Source: Verrucomicrobiia bacterium
Lineage (GTDB): Bacteria; Verrucomicrobiota; Verrucomicrobiia; Limisphaerales; JAEYXS01
Length of the DNA stretch: 64,000 bases
Direction: 5' to 3'
Assembly: GCA_036405135.1 (NCBI GenBank)
Contig: DASWYF010000035.1
Coordinates: 142,503-206,502, forward strand
In this document: in pieces, positions 19,398 through 28,145 of the stretch
Layout: the number at the start of each line of letters is the position of its first letter
Position numbering within the stretch: the first letter of the stretch is position 1
Program-made: the position numbers and the translations under genes
The notes under the pieces: generated by a model
Databases searched by the model: none
The model's input: only the letters and a program-made list of their open reading frames with translations
Told to the model about the DNA's origin: nothing

Positions 19398-21551
19398 ATG
19401 ATTTGGCGGAGACAGAGCGGTGTGGCAGTCATCCATGCTTGGGTGATGGCGGTGGTGCTTTGTCTTGGGTTAGGCGAGTTGGGGGCGCAGGAGATGCCGG
19501 TGTTGCGGACGGCAATCGAGGTGCGGCGGGTATCGGCGGAGGTGGCGACGAATGGAGTTCCCGTAGAGGTCGTGGGCGTGGTGACGTTGGTGGATTTCGG
19601 GCGCACAGTGTTTTTGCAGGATGAGACGGGCGGGACTTTTTTCAAAGGAGCTGCGACGAGTTCGGGGTTGCAACCGGGGTTGCGGATCAGGGTGCGGGGG
19701 AAGACGTTTCCGGGATTGTATGTGCCAGGCATCGATGCGGATCACGTGGATGTACTAGAGCGCGGGGTGTTGCCGAAGCCGCGCAAGGTGAGCTTCGATG
19801 ATCTGGCGGCGGGGCGGTTTAATTACGAATGGGTGGAGCTGGAGGGTATAGGGCGTCAGGTGGTGGGTGTGCCGAAGGATCGCACGACATTATTGCTCGC
19901 GGTGGGTGGGCGCCGGATCGAGGTGCAGGCGGCGGAGCCGATGAATGCGGCGCATGAGAAACTGGTGGATGCGCGGGTGAAGGTGCAGGGCTTGGCGGCA
20001 GGGTTCATCAATGACAAGCGGCAACTGGTGGCACCGCATATCCGCATCCAGCGCATGGAGGATATCGAGGTGCTGGAGGCGGCTCCGAAGGATCCGTTTG
20101 AGCGCATGTTGTCGCCGTTGAATTCCTTGCTGCGGTTCACGCCGGATGGGTTCAACGGGCATCGCGTGAAGGTGCAGGGCGTGGTGACGGCGAGTGAGAC
20201 GGGGAACGCGCTTTATCTGCGGGATGAGGATCGGGGGTTGCGCGTGCTGGCGAGGGATGTGCGGAGGTTGGAGCCGGGAGATGTGGTGGAGGTGGCGGGG
20301 TTTCCGGCGATGGGGACGTTCAGCGCGGTGCTGGAGGATGCGGTGTATCGGCGCGTGGCGCGGACGAATGCGCCGGAGCCAGTGGTGACGAATGTAAGGC
20401 AGATCATGCGCGGGACGCTGGACGCGAACTTGGTTTCAATTGAGGCGACGGTGTTGGAATTTCTCGCGGGGCGCACGGAGATCGGGCTGGTGTTGCAGAG
20501 CAGTAACGAGGTGTTTCGCGCACGGTTGGAGCGGACTGAGGGAGAGGAGTCTTTGTCTTTGGAAGCGGGGACGAAGATCAAAGCCACGGGGGTTTGCCTG
20601 ACGGAACAGGTGAATTCGTTCTCGATGAATTTCAACAGCAGTCCGCGGACGTTCGAGCTGTTATTACGTTCACCGGCGGATGTGGTGGTGCTGACGCAGC
20701 CGCCATGGTGGACGCCGCAGCGGCTGGCGTATGCGGTGGGCATTGTGTTGTTGCTGGCGTTCCTCGCGTTGATGTGGGCGTTGCAGTTGAATGCGCGGGT
20801 GAAAGTGCAGACGGAGGTCATCCGGCAAGGCGTGGAGAAGGCAGCGGCGCTGGAGGAGCGGCAGCGGATTGCGCGCGAGTTTCATGATACGTTGGAGCAG
20901 GAATTGGTGGGGCTTTCATTGCGATTGGATGCGGTGGTGCCGCGCGTGGAGGAACCGAAGGCGCGGGGTTTGGTGGAATCAACGCGGAAGCTGGTGGGGA
21001 GATTGCAAGTGGAGGCGAGGGAGTTTGTGTGGAACTTGCGCGGGTCGGAGGTGGACCCGGCGTTGCTGAGGCAATTATTGGAGAGGAGTGCAGCGGACAT
21101 TTCAGGGGAAGGGGCACCCCTCATCCTTAGTCCTTCTCCCCTCCGAGGGGAGAAGGATGGTAACGCTCAAGCATCCTGTGCCGGTGGGCAATCGGATGGC
21201 GGCGTGAAAATCTTTGTGGAAGTGCAAGGGGACTTGGCGCGGATTCCGCAGAGTTTGGCGCATCCGGTTTTACGAATCGCGCAGGAGGCGATGGCGAATG
21301 CGGTGAAGCATGCGGAGGCAAAGGCGGTTGCTGTTTTGATCGAGGTGCAAGATACGCGAGTGCGATTGGTGGTGAAGGATGATGGTAAAGGGTTCGATGT
21401 GAACAAGGGGAGTGCGGCGAAGCCGGGGCATTTTGGCCTGCAGGGGATGCAGGAGCGGGCGAAGAAGGCGGGCGGGGAATTGCGGTTGGGCAGTGAGATC
21501 GGCAAGGGAACAGCGGTCGAATTTATCGCGCCGCTGGGAGTCAAAGGATGA
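19398..21551 (+). CDS. NarL-type sensor histidine kinase with periplasmic OB-like domains
   Basis: A 717-residue membrane kinase. An N-terminal hydrophobic signal (MIWRRQSGVAVIHAW...LGAQ) is followed by a periplasmic region of about 420 residues that contains two or three beta-rich modules resembling OB folds (VVTLVDFGRTVFLQDETGG; VVTASETGNALYLRDEDRG). One transmembrane helix lies near residues 445-465. The HisKA_3 helix carries the phospho-histidine H496 in IAREFHDTLEQE, and the ATPase domain has AMANAVKHAEA, DDGKGFD and HFGLQGMQERA. A stretch of about 30 residues at 571-600, containing SPSPLRGEKD, is coded by a perfect hairpin repeat. The response regulator starts 3 bp downstream and is its obvious partner. 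Confidence 0.87.
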   Translation: MIWRRQSGVAVIHAWVMAVVLCLGLGELGAQEMPVLRTAIEVRRVSAEVATNGVPVEVVGVVTLVDFGRTVFLQDETGGTFFKGAATSSGLQPGLRIRVRGKTFPGLYVPGIDADHVDVLERGVLPKPRKVSFDDLAAGRFNYEWVELEGIGRQVVGVPKDRTTLLLAVGGRRIEVQAAEPMNAAHEKLVDARVKVQGLAAGFINDKRQLVAPHIRIQRMEDIEVLEAAPKDPFERMLSPLNSLLRFTPDGFNGHRVKVQGVVTASETGNALYLRDEDRGLRVLARDVRRLEPGDVVEVAGFPAMGTFSAVLEDAVYRRVARTNAPEPVVTNVRQIMRGTLDANLVSIEATVLEFLAGRTEIGLVLQSSNEVFRARLERTEGEESLSLEAGTKIKATGVCLTEQVNSFSMNFNSSPRTFELLLRSPADVVVLTQPPWWTPQRLAYAVGIVLLLAFLALMWALQLNARVKVQTEVIRQGVEKAAALEERQRIAREFHDTLEQELVGLSLRLDAVVPRVEEPKARGLVESTRKLVGRLQVEAREFVWNLRGSEVDPALLRQLLERSAADISGEGAPLILSPSPLRGEKDGNAQASCAGGQSDGGVKIFVEVQGDLARIPQSLAHPVLRIAQEAMANAVKHAEAKAVAVLIEVQDTRVRLVVKDDGKGFDVNKGSAAKPGHFGLQGMQERAKKAGGELRLGSEIGKGTAVEFIAPLGVKG
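21131..21157. repeat. Perfect 12-bp hairpin repeat inside a coding region
   Basis: TCCTTCTCCCCT (21131-21142) and AGGGGAGAAGGA (21146-21157) are perfect complements with a 3-base loop. It lies in frame in the kinase gene, between the HisKA_3 and ATPase domains, and codes for SPSPLRGEKD. The flanking codons (LILS before, GNAQASCAGG after) also look unlike the rest of the protein. Confidence 0.75.
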
Positions 21552-21554
21552 CGC

Positions 21555-22184
21555 ATGAGCAATAAACGGATCCGGTTGCTGGTGGTGGATGATCACTTCG
21601 TGGTGCGGAGTGGCGTGGTGGCGTCGCTGGCGCTGGAGGATGATCTGGAAGTGGTCGCGGAGGCGGAGACGGGCGAGCAATCGCTGACGCTGTATCGCGA
21701 AAAGAAGCCGGACGTGGTGATCATGGACCTGCGGTTGCCGGGGAAGAATGGCATTGAGACGACGGCTTTGCTGACGAAGGAGTTTCCGGGGGCACGGGTT
21801 TTGATTTTTACGACGTATGATGGGGATGAGGATATCTATCGGGCGACGCAGGCGGGGGCGTTCGGGTATCTGTTGAAGTCATCGCCGCGTGAGGAATTGT
21901 TGGCAGCGATCCGGGCATTGGCGAAGGGGGAGCGGTATATGACGGCGGCGATCTCATCGCGCCTGGCGGCGCGGGTGGCGGGGCCGGATCTGAGTCCGCG
22001 GGAGCTGGAGATTCTTCAGCTATTGGGGCGGGGGCTGAGTAATAAGGAGATCGGGGCCAAGCTGTTTATCTCCGAGGACACGGTGAAGCGGCATATCAGC
22101 AATCTGTTCGTGAAGCTGAAGGTGAATGATCGGGCGCAGGCGACGGCGGAGGCGATCCGGAGGGGGTTTATTCATCTCGATTGA
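21555..22184 (+). CDS. NarL/FixJ-type response regulator
   Basis: A 209-residue regulator. The receiver domain has acidic residues DD at 12-13, acceptor D58 in VVIMDLRLPGKNG, and the conserved lysine in YLLKSSPREE. The LuxR-type helix-turn-helix at 145-205 reads LSPRELEILQLLGRG, then NKEIGAKLFISEDTVKRHI. It should bind DNA after phosphorylation by the kinase encoded immediately upstream (3-bp gap). Targets are unknown; the lipoprotein and oxidoreductase genes downstream are candidates by position only. Confidence 0.93.
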   Translation: MSNKRIRLLVVDDHFVVRSGVVASLALEDDLEVVAEAETGEQSLTLYREKKPDVVIMDLRLPGKNGIETTALLTKEFPGARVLIFTTYDGDEDIYRATQAGAFGYLLKSSPREELLAAIRALAKGERYMTAAISSRLAARVAGPDLSPRELEILQLLGRGLSNKEIGAKLFISEDTVKRHISNLFVKLKVNDRAQATAEAIRRGFIHLD

Positions 22185-22188
22185 GGTG

Positions 22189-22235
22189 GAATGACCAATG
22201 ACGAAATCCGAATGACGAAGGAATGAGCAATGACC
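22189..22235. repeat. Word repeat of the AATGACCAATGACGAAAT type
   Basis: The segment starts GAATGACCAATGACGAAATC and continues with CGAATGACGAAGGAATGAGC; it is built from imperfect copies of AATGAC. It begins 5 bp after the response-regulator stop codon and runs into the possible start of the lipoprotein gene. A shorter copy, ATGACCAATGACGAA, lies at 28007-28021. Confidence 0.7.
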
Positions 22236-22243
22236 TAAATATA

Positions 22244-22651
22244 ATGAGGCTGTCCGTGTCATTGCTGGTGGTGATGCTCGTTTCAATGGTCGGATGTCGA
22301 AGGAGCGAGCCTGCAATGCAGTATGAAGCGAATAAGAACAAGATGCGGCAGCTACTTGGACATGTATCGCAAATCAAGTTTGAAAAGAAGGCGAGTAACT
22401 TAGGTGAGGCATTGGTTATCGTGAAGCGGGAGAATCCAGATTCGTTGAAAATGCATGGGGTAGATAAACGTCTGCTATTGAATCCGGACTGGCAGTTGTA
22501 TGATGCGGCTACTACCAATGAAGTTGCGGTGGTGACCGAAGTGGCCGTTCTGTATTATGGAACAAATTGTTATGTGGCAGTCAGGTTCGATCTGACAACG
22601 GTTGCCATGGATAAGCCGCCTGTTTGGGTGAATAGGACTAATAATCAGTGA
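22244..22651 (+). CDS. Small predicted lipoprotein, unknown function
   Basis: A 135-residue protein starting MRLSVSLLVVMLVSMVGC. The hydrophobic run followed by VGC is a lipoprotein signal, so the mature protein (CRRSEPAMQY...) should be anchored in a membrane. The rest is a mixed alpha/beta sequence with no recognised family. An in-frame ATG seven codons upstream (22223) lies within a word-like repeat and would only lengthen the signal peptide. The gene has lower GC and more A/T-ending codons than its neighbours, which may point to a different origin. A real gene is likely but not certain. Confidence 0.6.
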   Translation: MRLSVSLLVVMLVSMVGCRRSEPAMQYEANKNKMRQLLGHVSQIKFEKKASNLGEALVIVKRENPDSLKMHGVDKRLLLNPDWQLYDAATTNEVAVVTEVAVLYYGTNCYVAVRFDLTTVAMDKPPVWVNRTNNQ

Positions 22652-22928
22652 GTTGAGAATTGGGCAGGCATCCCTTGTCCTGTGGGAGCGTAATGGCATT
22701 ATCGGAAAAAACGATAAGTGATATCGGAAAGTAATATTATGCGGGGCGGAGGTGGAGGAGTAGCATGGGTGCAGAAAGGAAGGAGAGGCAGCGCAGACTG
22801 ACGTCGGCGGCTGCTAAATGGAACGAAGGAATGTCCAAAATCGTATCAACAGGACTTTAGTGATGAACCACATGGCGCTTGCTCAGGTGGTTTGTTTTGG
22901 AACAATGTCATTGAACCCTATGCGCGGC

Positions 22929-25025
22929 ATGAAAATTTTATCCTTACTGGCTCTCAGTGTGTTTTGCGTCGGCTCTTTGCGGGCGGCGGAGGAGTATGAT
23001 CTGGTGGTTTATGGCGGCTCCTCCGCAGGCGTGGCCGCGGCGGTGCAGGCGAAGCGGATGGGGAAGACGGTGGTGGTGATCGAGCCGACGAAGCGATTGG
23101 GCGGGTTGAGCAGTGGTGGCTTGGGGCAGACTGACATTGGCAACAAGGCGGCGATCGGGGGGATCGCGTTGGAATTTTATCAGGGCATCCGCAAGCACTA
23201 CAATGAGCCGACGGCGTGGAAGTGGCAGGAGCGCAAGATCTACAAGGACGATGGCCAGACGCGCACGGCAGAGGGTGAACCGGCGATGTGGACGTTCGAG
23301 CCGAGCGCGGCGTTGGGGGTGTTCAATGATTGGGTGAAGGCGAACAACATCGAGGTGGTTTATGGCGAGCGGTTGGATCGCAAGGCGGGTGCGGCGATGA
23401 CGAAGTCGATTCCGTGGCGGATCATGTCGATCAAGATGGAGTCGGGGAAGACGTTCAAGGGGAAGATGTTCATCGATGCGACGTATGAGGGAGATCTGAT
23501 GGCGGTGGCGAATGTGAGTTACACGGTGGGGCGTGAAGCGAATGCGCAGTATGGCGAGACGTTGAATGGTGTGCAGGTTAAGCAGGCGAAGTCGCACCAG
23601 CTTTTCAAGGGCATCGATCCGTATGTGAAGAAGGGTGAGGCGAGCAGCGGGTTGCTGCCGCATATCGATCCGAAGGGGCCGGGCGAGGAAGGTGGCGCGG
23701 ATAAGCGCGTGCAGGCGTATTGCTTCCGTATGTGCCTGACGGATCATCCGGAGAATCGCATCCCGTTCCACAAGCCAGATGGTTACAACGAGCTGTGGTA
23801 TGAGGTTTTGTTCCGCAATTTCGAGGCGGGCGAGCGAGGGGTGCCATGGATCAATTCTTCCATGCCGAATCGCAAGACAGATACGAACAACAAGTTGGGT
23901 TTCTCCACAGATTTCATCGGGCAGAATTATGCGTATCCCGAGGCGTCTTATGCGGAGCGCGAGAAGATCGTGGCGGAGCATCGCCTGTATCAGCAGGGCT
24001 TGATGTGGACGCTGGCGAATCACCCGCGCGTGCCGGAGAATGTGCGCAAGGAAGTCTCGCGCTGGGGTATGAGCAAGGATGAATTCGTGGAAGGCAATGG
24101 CTGGCAGGAGCAGATCTATGTGCGCGAGGCGCGTCGCATGGTGAGCGATTACGTGATGGCGCAGAGCGATTGTCAGGGCAAGACGGAGCCGAAGGATCCG
24201 GTGGGCCTGGCAGCGTACACGATGGATTCACATAATCAGCAGCGTTATGTGGATGCGAACGGTCACGTGCGGAACGAGGGCGATGTTCAGGTGGGCGGGT
24301 TCTCGCCGTATCCGATCAGCTACAAGTCCATCGTGCCATCGGCGAAGCAGTGCGCGAATCTTTTGGTGCCGATCTGTCTCTCGGCGACGCATATCGCTTA
24401 TGGGTCGATCCGCATGGAACCGGTGTTCATGGTGCTCGGTCAATCGGCAGCGACGGCAGCGGCGCATGCCATCGATGAGAAGAAGTCCGTGCAGGAGATC
24501 GATTATCAGAAGCTGCATGACAAGCTGGCGGCGGACAAGCAGGTGCTGGTGTGGACGGGGCCGAAGCGCTCAGCGGAACATGGTGGTGCGGCAGGGCTTG
24601 ATCCGAAGTCTCTGGAAGGCGTGATCATCGATGATGAACAGGCGAAGCTGGAGGGTTTTGGCATGACGGGCCATACGATCTCGCCGTATGTGGCTACGGG
24701 TTATCGCCATGATGCAAACGAAGAGAAGGGGCAGCAGAGCGCGGTGTTCCCGGTGAAGGTACCGAAAGACGGTAAGTATGAGGTTCGGATCGCGTATACG
24801 CAGAATGCGAATCGCGCAACGAATGTGCCGGTGAAGATCGTGCACGCGAGTGGCACGGCAGACATCAAACTGAACCAGAAGAAGGTGGCGGAGATCGACA
24901 AGATCTGGCAGCCGGTGGGGCAGTTCGAGTTCAAGGCGGGCGCCGAGTATAGCGTGGAGATCTCGAACAAGGAGACGGATGGGTATGTGATCATTGATGC
25001 CATTCAAATCGTGGAGAAGAAGTGA
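22929..25025 (+). CDS. Secreted FAD-dependent oxidoreductase with golvesin-like C-terminus
   Basis: A 698-residue protein. MKILSLLALSVFCVGSLRA is a clean signal peptide; in-frame codons upstream of this ATG (from 22818) look non-coding. The dinucleotide-binding motif follows at once: DLVVYGGSSAGVAAAVQAKR, ending in VVIEPTKRLGG. This is the FAD_oxidored (PF12831-like) group common in Verrucomicrobiota and Planctomycetota. The last 130 residues (GVIIDDEQAKLEGFG... to DAIQIVEKK) look like a golvesin-type beta domain, with DIKLNQKKVAEIDKIWQPVG as its typical segment, a fold often fused to polysaccharide-active enzymes. It probably oxidises a sugar or related compound in the periplasm; the substrate is not known. 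Confidence 0.85.
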   Translation: MKILSLLALSVFCVGSLRAAEEYDLVVYGGSSAGVAAAVQAKRMGKTVVVIEPTKRLGGLSSGGLGQTDIGNKAAIGGIALEFYQGIRKHYNEPTAWKWQERKIYKDDGQTRTAEGEPAMWTFEPSAALGVFNDWVKANNIEVVYGERLDRKAGAAMTKSIPWRIMSIKMESGKTFKGKMFIDATYEGDLMAVANVSYTVGREANAQYGETLNGVQVKQAKSHQLFKGIDPYVKKGEASSGLLPHIDPKGPGEEGGADKRVQAYCFRMCLTDHPENRIPFHKPDGYNELWYEVLFRNFEAGERGVPWINSSMPNRKTDTNNKLGFSTDFIGQNYAYPEASYAEREKIVAEHRLYQQGLMWTLANHPRVPENVRKEVSRWGMSKDEFVEGNGWQEQIYVREARRMVSDYVMAQSDCQGKTEPKDPVGLAAYTMDSHNQQRYVDANGHVRNEGDVQVGGFSPYPISYKSIVPSAKQCANLLVPICLSATHIAYGSIRMEPVFMVLGQSAATAAAHAIDEKKSVQEIDYQKLHDKLAADKQVLVWTGPKRSAEHGGAAGLDPKSLEGVIIDDEQAKLEGFGMTGHTISPYVATGYRHDANEEKGQQSAVFPVKVPKDGKYEVRIAYTQNANRATNVPVKIVHASGTADIKLNQKKVAEIDKIWQPVGQFEFKAGAEYSVEISNKETDGYVIIDAIQIVEKK

Positions 25026-25082
25026 GGTGATGAGTTTTCAGCGGGAATAGGACTTCTGGGGCTAATGGGACGAATGAGTTAG

Positions 25083-25100
25083 CGCCGTCTCACGACGGCG
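25083..25100. repeat. Short intergenic hairpin
   Basis: CGCCGTC-TCAC-GACGGCG is a perfect 7-bp stem. It lies 28 bp before the direct-repeat operator of the second kinase gene. The other copy of that operator, at 28146, is also preceded by hairpins. It may act as a terminator of the oxidoreductase gene, but no U-tract follows. Confidence 0.5.
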
Positions 25101-25127
25101 GCTACGGATTCGAGGGCGAGTCTGCAC

Positions 25128-25150
25128 TTATGACAAAAGTGTGACAATTG
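25128..25150 (+). promoter_or_regulatory. Direct-repeat operator, copy 1 (PhoB/OmpR-type)
   Basis: TGACAAAAGTGTGACAATTG at 25131-25150 contains TGACAAAA and TGACAATT with an 11-base period, as for tandem binding by OmpR/PhoB-type regulators. Read on the other strand it is TGTCACACTTTTGTCATA, close to a pho box. A 23-base copy (25128-25150) is identical to 28146-28168. It lies 31 bp before the start of the histidine kinase gene. Confidence 0.7.
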
Positions 25151-25181
25151 TGGGGGTGGGGTTTGGTAGGATGTGGCTGAG

Positions 25182-27173
25182 ATGAGCGAGGTGAGGGTCA
25201 CTCCCGGGCGCCGGTTTTTGGTCCATGGCGTGCTGGTGTTGCTACCGCTGGTCCTGCTGACGGCGATGGCGGTGCTATGGTTGCGACAGGACCGATTGAC
25301 GGTGCTGGAATCGGCACGGGAAGTGGCGAAGCTTTCGAGCAAGGAGAGTGTGCGGCGGATTCAGGAGCGGTTGGTCCATCTTTCTGAGCCGGGACGCAGC
25401 AATGAGGTGAAGGAGCGGATCGAATTCACACTTACGGAGGATGGCCGGTTGCTTTCGCCGGAGCCACGTGACCGATTGCCGGTGCCGCGGCCTTATCCCA
25501 TCACCAGCCTGAATGCGGACCTGCGCAAGCTGTGGGAGCAGGCGATGGAGGCGGAAGCGGGCGACACGATGACGGTGCGCTCGAATGCGTGGGGAGCGTT
25601 TCTGGCGAAGGCACCAGTGGAGGAGTGGCGGGCACTGGCGCAGTATCATCTGGCGCTGACCCTCGTGGAGCAGAAGCCGGAAGAAGCTTCAGGATTGTTA
25701 AAGGAGGTTTTCATGAAGCCAGTAAGGGTGCAGCTAGAGAGCGGGTTGCCGCTGGTGCCGATCGCGCAATGGCGGTGGATGCAGATGAACAGCAATCTGG
25801 TGACGGGAGAGATGGTGGATTTGTTTTGCTCCAATGCGGTGGCTTATCCAAGCGTTTTGACACCGGACTTGGTGGCCGGGACTTTGCAGTTCAAACAAGC
25901 GGTGCCGACGAGGGTAACACATTGGATGAGAGAATGGCGACGAGATGAGGTGGTCCGGAAGATTCATGCGAGCTATCCAAACTTATGGGTTTCCAAGGAT
26001 ACGGAGGGGCAAGGGCGGGAGGCGAAGTGGGTGGAAGCTGAATGGGACAACTGGTTTTTGTTGCAGCGAAAAGAAGGAGGCAAGGTCGTCGGTATTTCCT
26101 GGAAGACAATACAAAAGCAACTGCGCGAGGAAATGGCGTTCAGTTATGTGACGGCACGGTCCATGGTTTATCAGGTCAAAGTTGCTGACAAGGTGTTGCT
26201 GGATGCTTTTCTGGATAGTGAGATATCGGAGAGGCATCGGATCAATATGCCGGCTGAAACGGAAGTCCTGGCCATCTCGGCAACGACAGAGAAAGGTCTG
26301 GCGGTAGAGGTGACGACCTATCTGTGGAAACACACCGCTTACCAGGCAAAACAGGATCAGCGAATTTGGACGTTGGGCGGAGTGATCGCTTTGGCGGTGG
26401 TGGCAGCGCTGGTGGGATTGATCTCGGCATGGCGGACGTTCCAGCAGCAGTGGCAGCTCTCGGAGATGAAGAGCAATTTCGTTTCGAGCGTGTCGCATGA
26501 ATTGCGGGCACCGCTGGCTTCGGTGCGATTGATGGCGGAGAGCCTGGAGCGGGGGAAGGTGCCAGGGGAGGAGAAGCGGCAGGAGTATTTTCAATTGATC
26601 GGGCGGGAGTGCCGGCGGTTGACGGCGTTGATCGAGAATGTGCTGGATTTCGCGCGGATGGACCAGGGGCGGAAGCAGTATCAGATGGAGCCGACGGATG
26701 TGGTGATGCTGATGCAGCATACGGTGAAGGGGATGGAGGCGTATGCGGCGGAGCGGAAGGTGACGCTGAAGCTGGCGATCGAGGGCGAGGTGCCGGAGAT
26801 GGAGATGGACGGGCAGGCGATGCAGCAGGCGATGATCAATCTCATCGATAATGCGGTGAAGTATTCACCGGAGAACAAAGAGGTGCGGGTGTCGATGGAG
26901 TTTGACGGGAAGTTTCTGTGCGTCGGGGTTCGAGATGAGGGACCTGGGATTCCGCGGTGGGAACGGGAACGGATCTTCGAGCGGTTTTACCGGAGCGGGC
27001 AAGAGTTGCGACGGGAGACGCAGGGGGTGGGGATCGGGTTGAGCATCGTGAAGCATGTGGTCGAGGCACATGAGGGGAGTGTGACGGTGGCGGAGACGAA
27101 GTCGCCGGGGAGTTTTTTTGTGATCGTATTGCCGATGAAGAAGGGAAAGTTAACCACAGATGAACATAGATAG
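25182..27173 (+). CDS. Membrane sensor histidine kinase of the PhoR/OmpR class
   Basis: A protein of 663 residues. One helix at about 12-33 (VLVLLPLVLLTAMAVLWL), a large periplasmic sensor of about 350 residues without a recognised fold, and a second helix near 395-415 (VIALAVVAALVGLISAW). HisKA has the phospho-histidine H439 in VSHELRAPLASVRLM; the ATPase domain shows NLIDNAVKYSPENKE, DEGPGIPRWERERIFERFYR and GVGIGLSIVKHVVEAH. I chose ATG 25182 (GGTAGG 11 bases upstream); a GTG three codons earlier is also possible. The last residues, LTTDEHR, and the stop codon are coded by a word-like repeat. The response regulator 140 bp downstream is the partner. Confidence 0.88.
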   Translation: MSEVRVTPGRRFLVHGVLVLLPLVLLTAMAVLWLRQDRLTVLESAREVAKLSSKESVRRIQERLVHLSEPGRSNEVKERIEFTLTEDGRLLSPEPRDRLPVPRPYPITSLNADLRKLWEQAMEAEAGDTMTVRSNAWGAFLAKAPVEEWRALAQYHLALTLVEQKPEEASGLLKEVFMKPVRVQLESGLPLVPIAQWRWMQMNSNLVTGEMVDLFCSNAVAYPSVLTPDLVAGTLQFKQAVPTRVTHWMREWRRDEVVRKIHASYPNLWVSKDTEGQGREAKWVEAEWDNWFLLQRKEGGKVVGISWKTIQKQLREEMAFSYVTARSMVYQVKVADKVLLDAFLDSEISERHRINMPAETEVLAISATTEKGLAVEVTTYLWKHTAYQAKQDQRIWTLGGVIALAVVAALVGLISAWRTFQQQWQLSEMKSNFVSSVSHELRAPLASVRLMAESLERGKVPGEEKRQEYFQLIGRECRRLTALIENVLDFARMDQGRKQYQMEPTDVVMLMQHTVKGMEAYAAERKVTLKLAIEGEVPEMEMDGQAMQQAMINLIDNAVKYSPENKEVRVSMEFDGKFLCVGVRDEGPGIPRWERERIFERFYRSGQELRRETQGVGIGLSIVKHVVEAHEGSVTVAETKSPGSFFVIVLPMKKGKLTTDEHR

Positions 27174-27184
27174 ACACAGATGAA
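27150..27184. repeat. Word repeat of the ACCACAGATGAACA type
   Basis: TTAACCACAGATGAACATAG is followed by ATAGACACAGATGAAG. It is built from imperfect copies of ACAGATGAAC. It overlaps the end of the kinase gene and provides its last seven codons and its TAG stop. Confidence 0.75.
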
Positions 27185-27313
27185 GAAACTCCGAATCAAA
27201 ACTCCAAAGGAGATGTGAAGACGTCGGACAGCGAGAGGGGCAGTTTTTTTTACAGAAGGGCACCAAGGGCGCGAAGATAGGAATGAGGAAATCGAGGACG
27301 ACGACGAGGATGC

Positions 27314-28060
27314 ATGAAAAAGGATGAAATGAAGGAGCGGGTGCTCATCGTGGAGGATGAGTATGCGATGCGGCGCGGGCTGGAGGATTGCCTGCGGGCG
27401 GAGGGGTATCGGGTGATCGCGGCGGCGGATGGGGAGGAGGGGTTGAAACGGATATTGGAGGAGAAGCCAGATCTGGTGCTGCTGGATGTGATGATGCCGA
27501 AGCGGGATGGCTACGCGGTGTGCGCGGAGTTGCGTCGCACAGGGGTGGACACGCCGGTGCTGATGCTGACGGCGAAGGGACTGGTGGAGGATCGTGTGAA
27601 CGGGTTGGATGTGGGCGCGGATGATTATCTGGTGAAGCCGTTCAGCACGGAGGAATTACTGGCGCGAGTGCGGGCTTTGTTGCGTCGCGTGCAGCGAAAA
27701 GCGAAGGGAGTGACGCTGTTGCGGCTTGGACCGGTGCAGGTGGATTTGATCAAACAGACGGCAGTGAAGGGGCGCAAGGTGGTGGAGATGTCGGCGAGAG
27801 AGTTCGCGATGTTGCGATTGCTGGCGGAGGCGGAAGGTGAGCCGGTGACGCGGGAGAGGTTTCTGGATGTGGTGTGGGGGTATGGGGCATTTCCGACGAC
27901 GCGAACGGTGGATAATCACATCGCAGCTTTGCGGGTGAAGGTGGAGGTGAATCCGGAAATGCCGCAGTGGATCAAGACGGTGCATGGGGTGGGATACCGG
28001 TTGAAAATGACCAATGACGAAGCCGGTTGCACCGGCGGGCCAAAGATGGGGAAACATTGA
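27314..28060 (+). CDS. OmpR/PhoB-type response regulator
   Basis: A 248-residue regulator. The receiver has acidic residues ED at 14-15, acceptor D58 in LVLLDVMMPKRDG and the conserved lysine in DDYLVKPFSTEEL. The winged-helix DNA-binding domain (about 140-233) ends with TVDNHIAALRVKVE and IKTVHGVGYRL. After GYRL an unusual tail MTNDEAGCTGGPKMGKH is coded by word-like repeats. It is expected to bind 11-bp-spaced direct repeats; two identical such sites flank this two-component system at 25128 and 28146. Upstream GAGG at a short distance supports the ATG at 27314; an ATG five codons later is an alternative. Confidence 0.93.
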   Translation: MKKDEMKERVLIVEDEYAMRRGLEDCLRAEGYRVIAAADGEEGLKRILEEKPDLVLLDVMMPKRDGYAVCAELRRTGVDTPVLMLTAKGLVEDRVNGLDVGADDYLVKPFSTEELLARVRALLRRVQRKAKGVTLLRLGPVQVDLIKQTAVKGRKVVEMSAREFAMLRLLAEAEGEPVTRERFLDVVWGYGAFPTTRTVDNHIAALRVKVEVNPEMPQWIKTVHGVGYRLKMTNDEAGCTGGPKMGKH

Positions 28061-28077
28061 ACATACAACGTCCAACG
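28007..28077. repeat. Composite word repeat at the regulator gene end
   Basis: ATGACCAATGACGAA (28007-28021) matches the repeat at 22189. GAAACATTGAACATACAACG (28051-28070) with TCCAACG behind it resembles the ACATCCAACATCGAAC family seen at 62192. The composite codes for the last 17 residues and the stop codon of the response regulator. Confidence 0.65.
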
Positions 28078-28089
28078 GGGAGGGTTAGT

Positions 28090-28142
28090 GGCGGAGGTGT
28101 CCGCCAAGTGAAGGACTGCCGGCAAGATTCCGGCAGCACTTT
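28090..28142. repeat. Two-hairpin intergenic repeat, copy 2
   Basis: Hairpins GGCGGA-GGTG-TCCGCC (28090-28105) and CTGCCGG-CAAGATT-CCGGCAG (28116-28136). They are separated by AAGTGAAGGA and followed by CACT. The layout equals that at 5843-5890, but the stem bases differ and remain paired. It ends a few bases before the second operator copy. Confidence 0.65.
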
Positions 28143-28145
28143 GAG

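Noticed and set aside
19167..19436. N-terminal extension of the zinc dehydrogenase
   Set aside because: The family starts at MRAVVYRG; the 90 codons upstream are low-complexity, proline-rich and overlap the start of the divergent kinase gene.
22944..24023. 359-codon open frame opposite the FAD oxidoreductase gene
   Set aside because: The translation is arginine-, leucine- and histidine-rich, as expected for the complement of a GC-rich gene, with no domain; the forward frame has a clear signal peptide and FAD motif.
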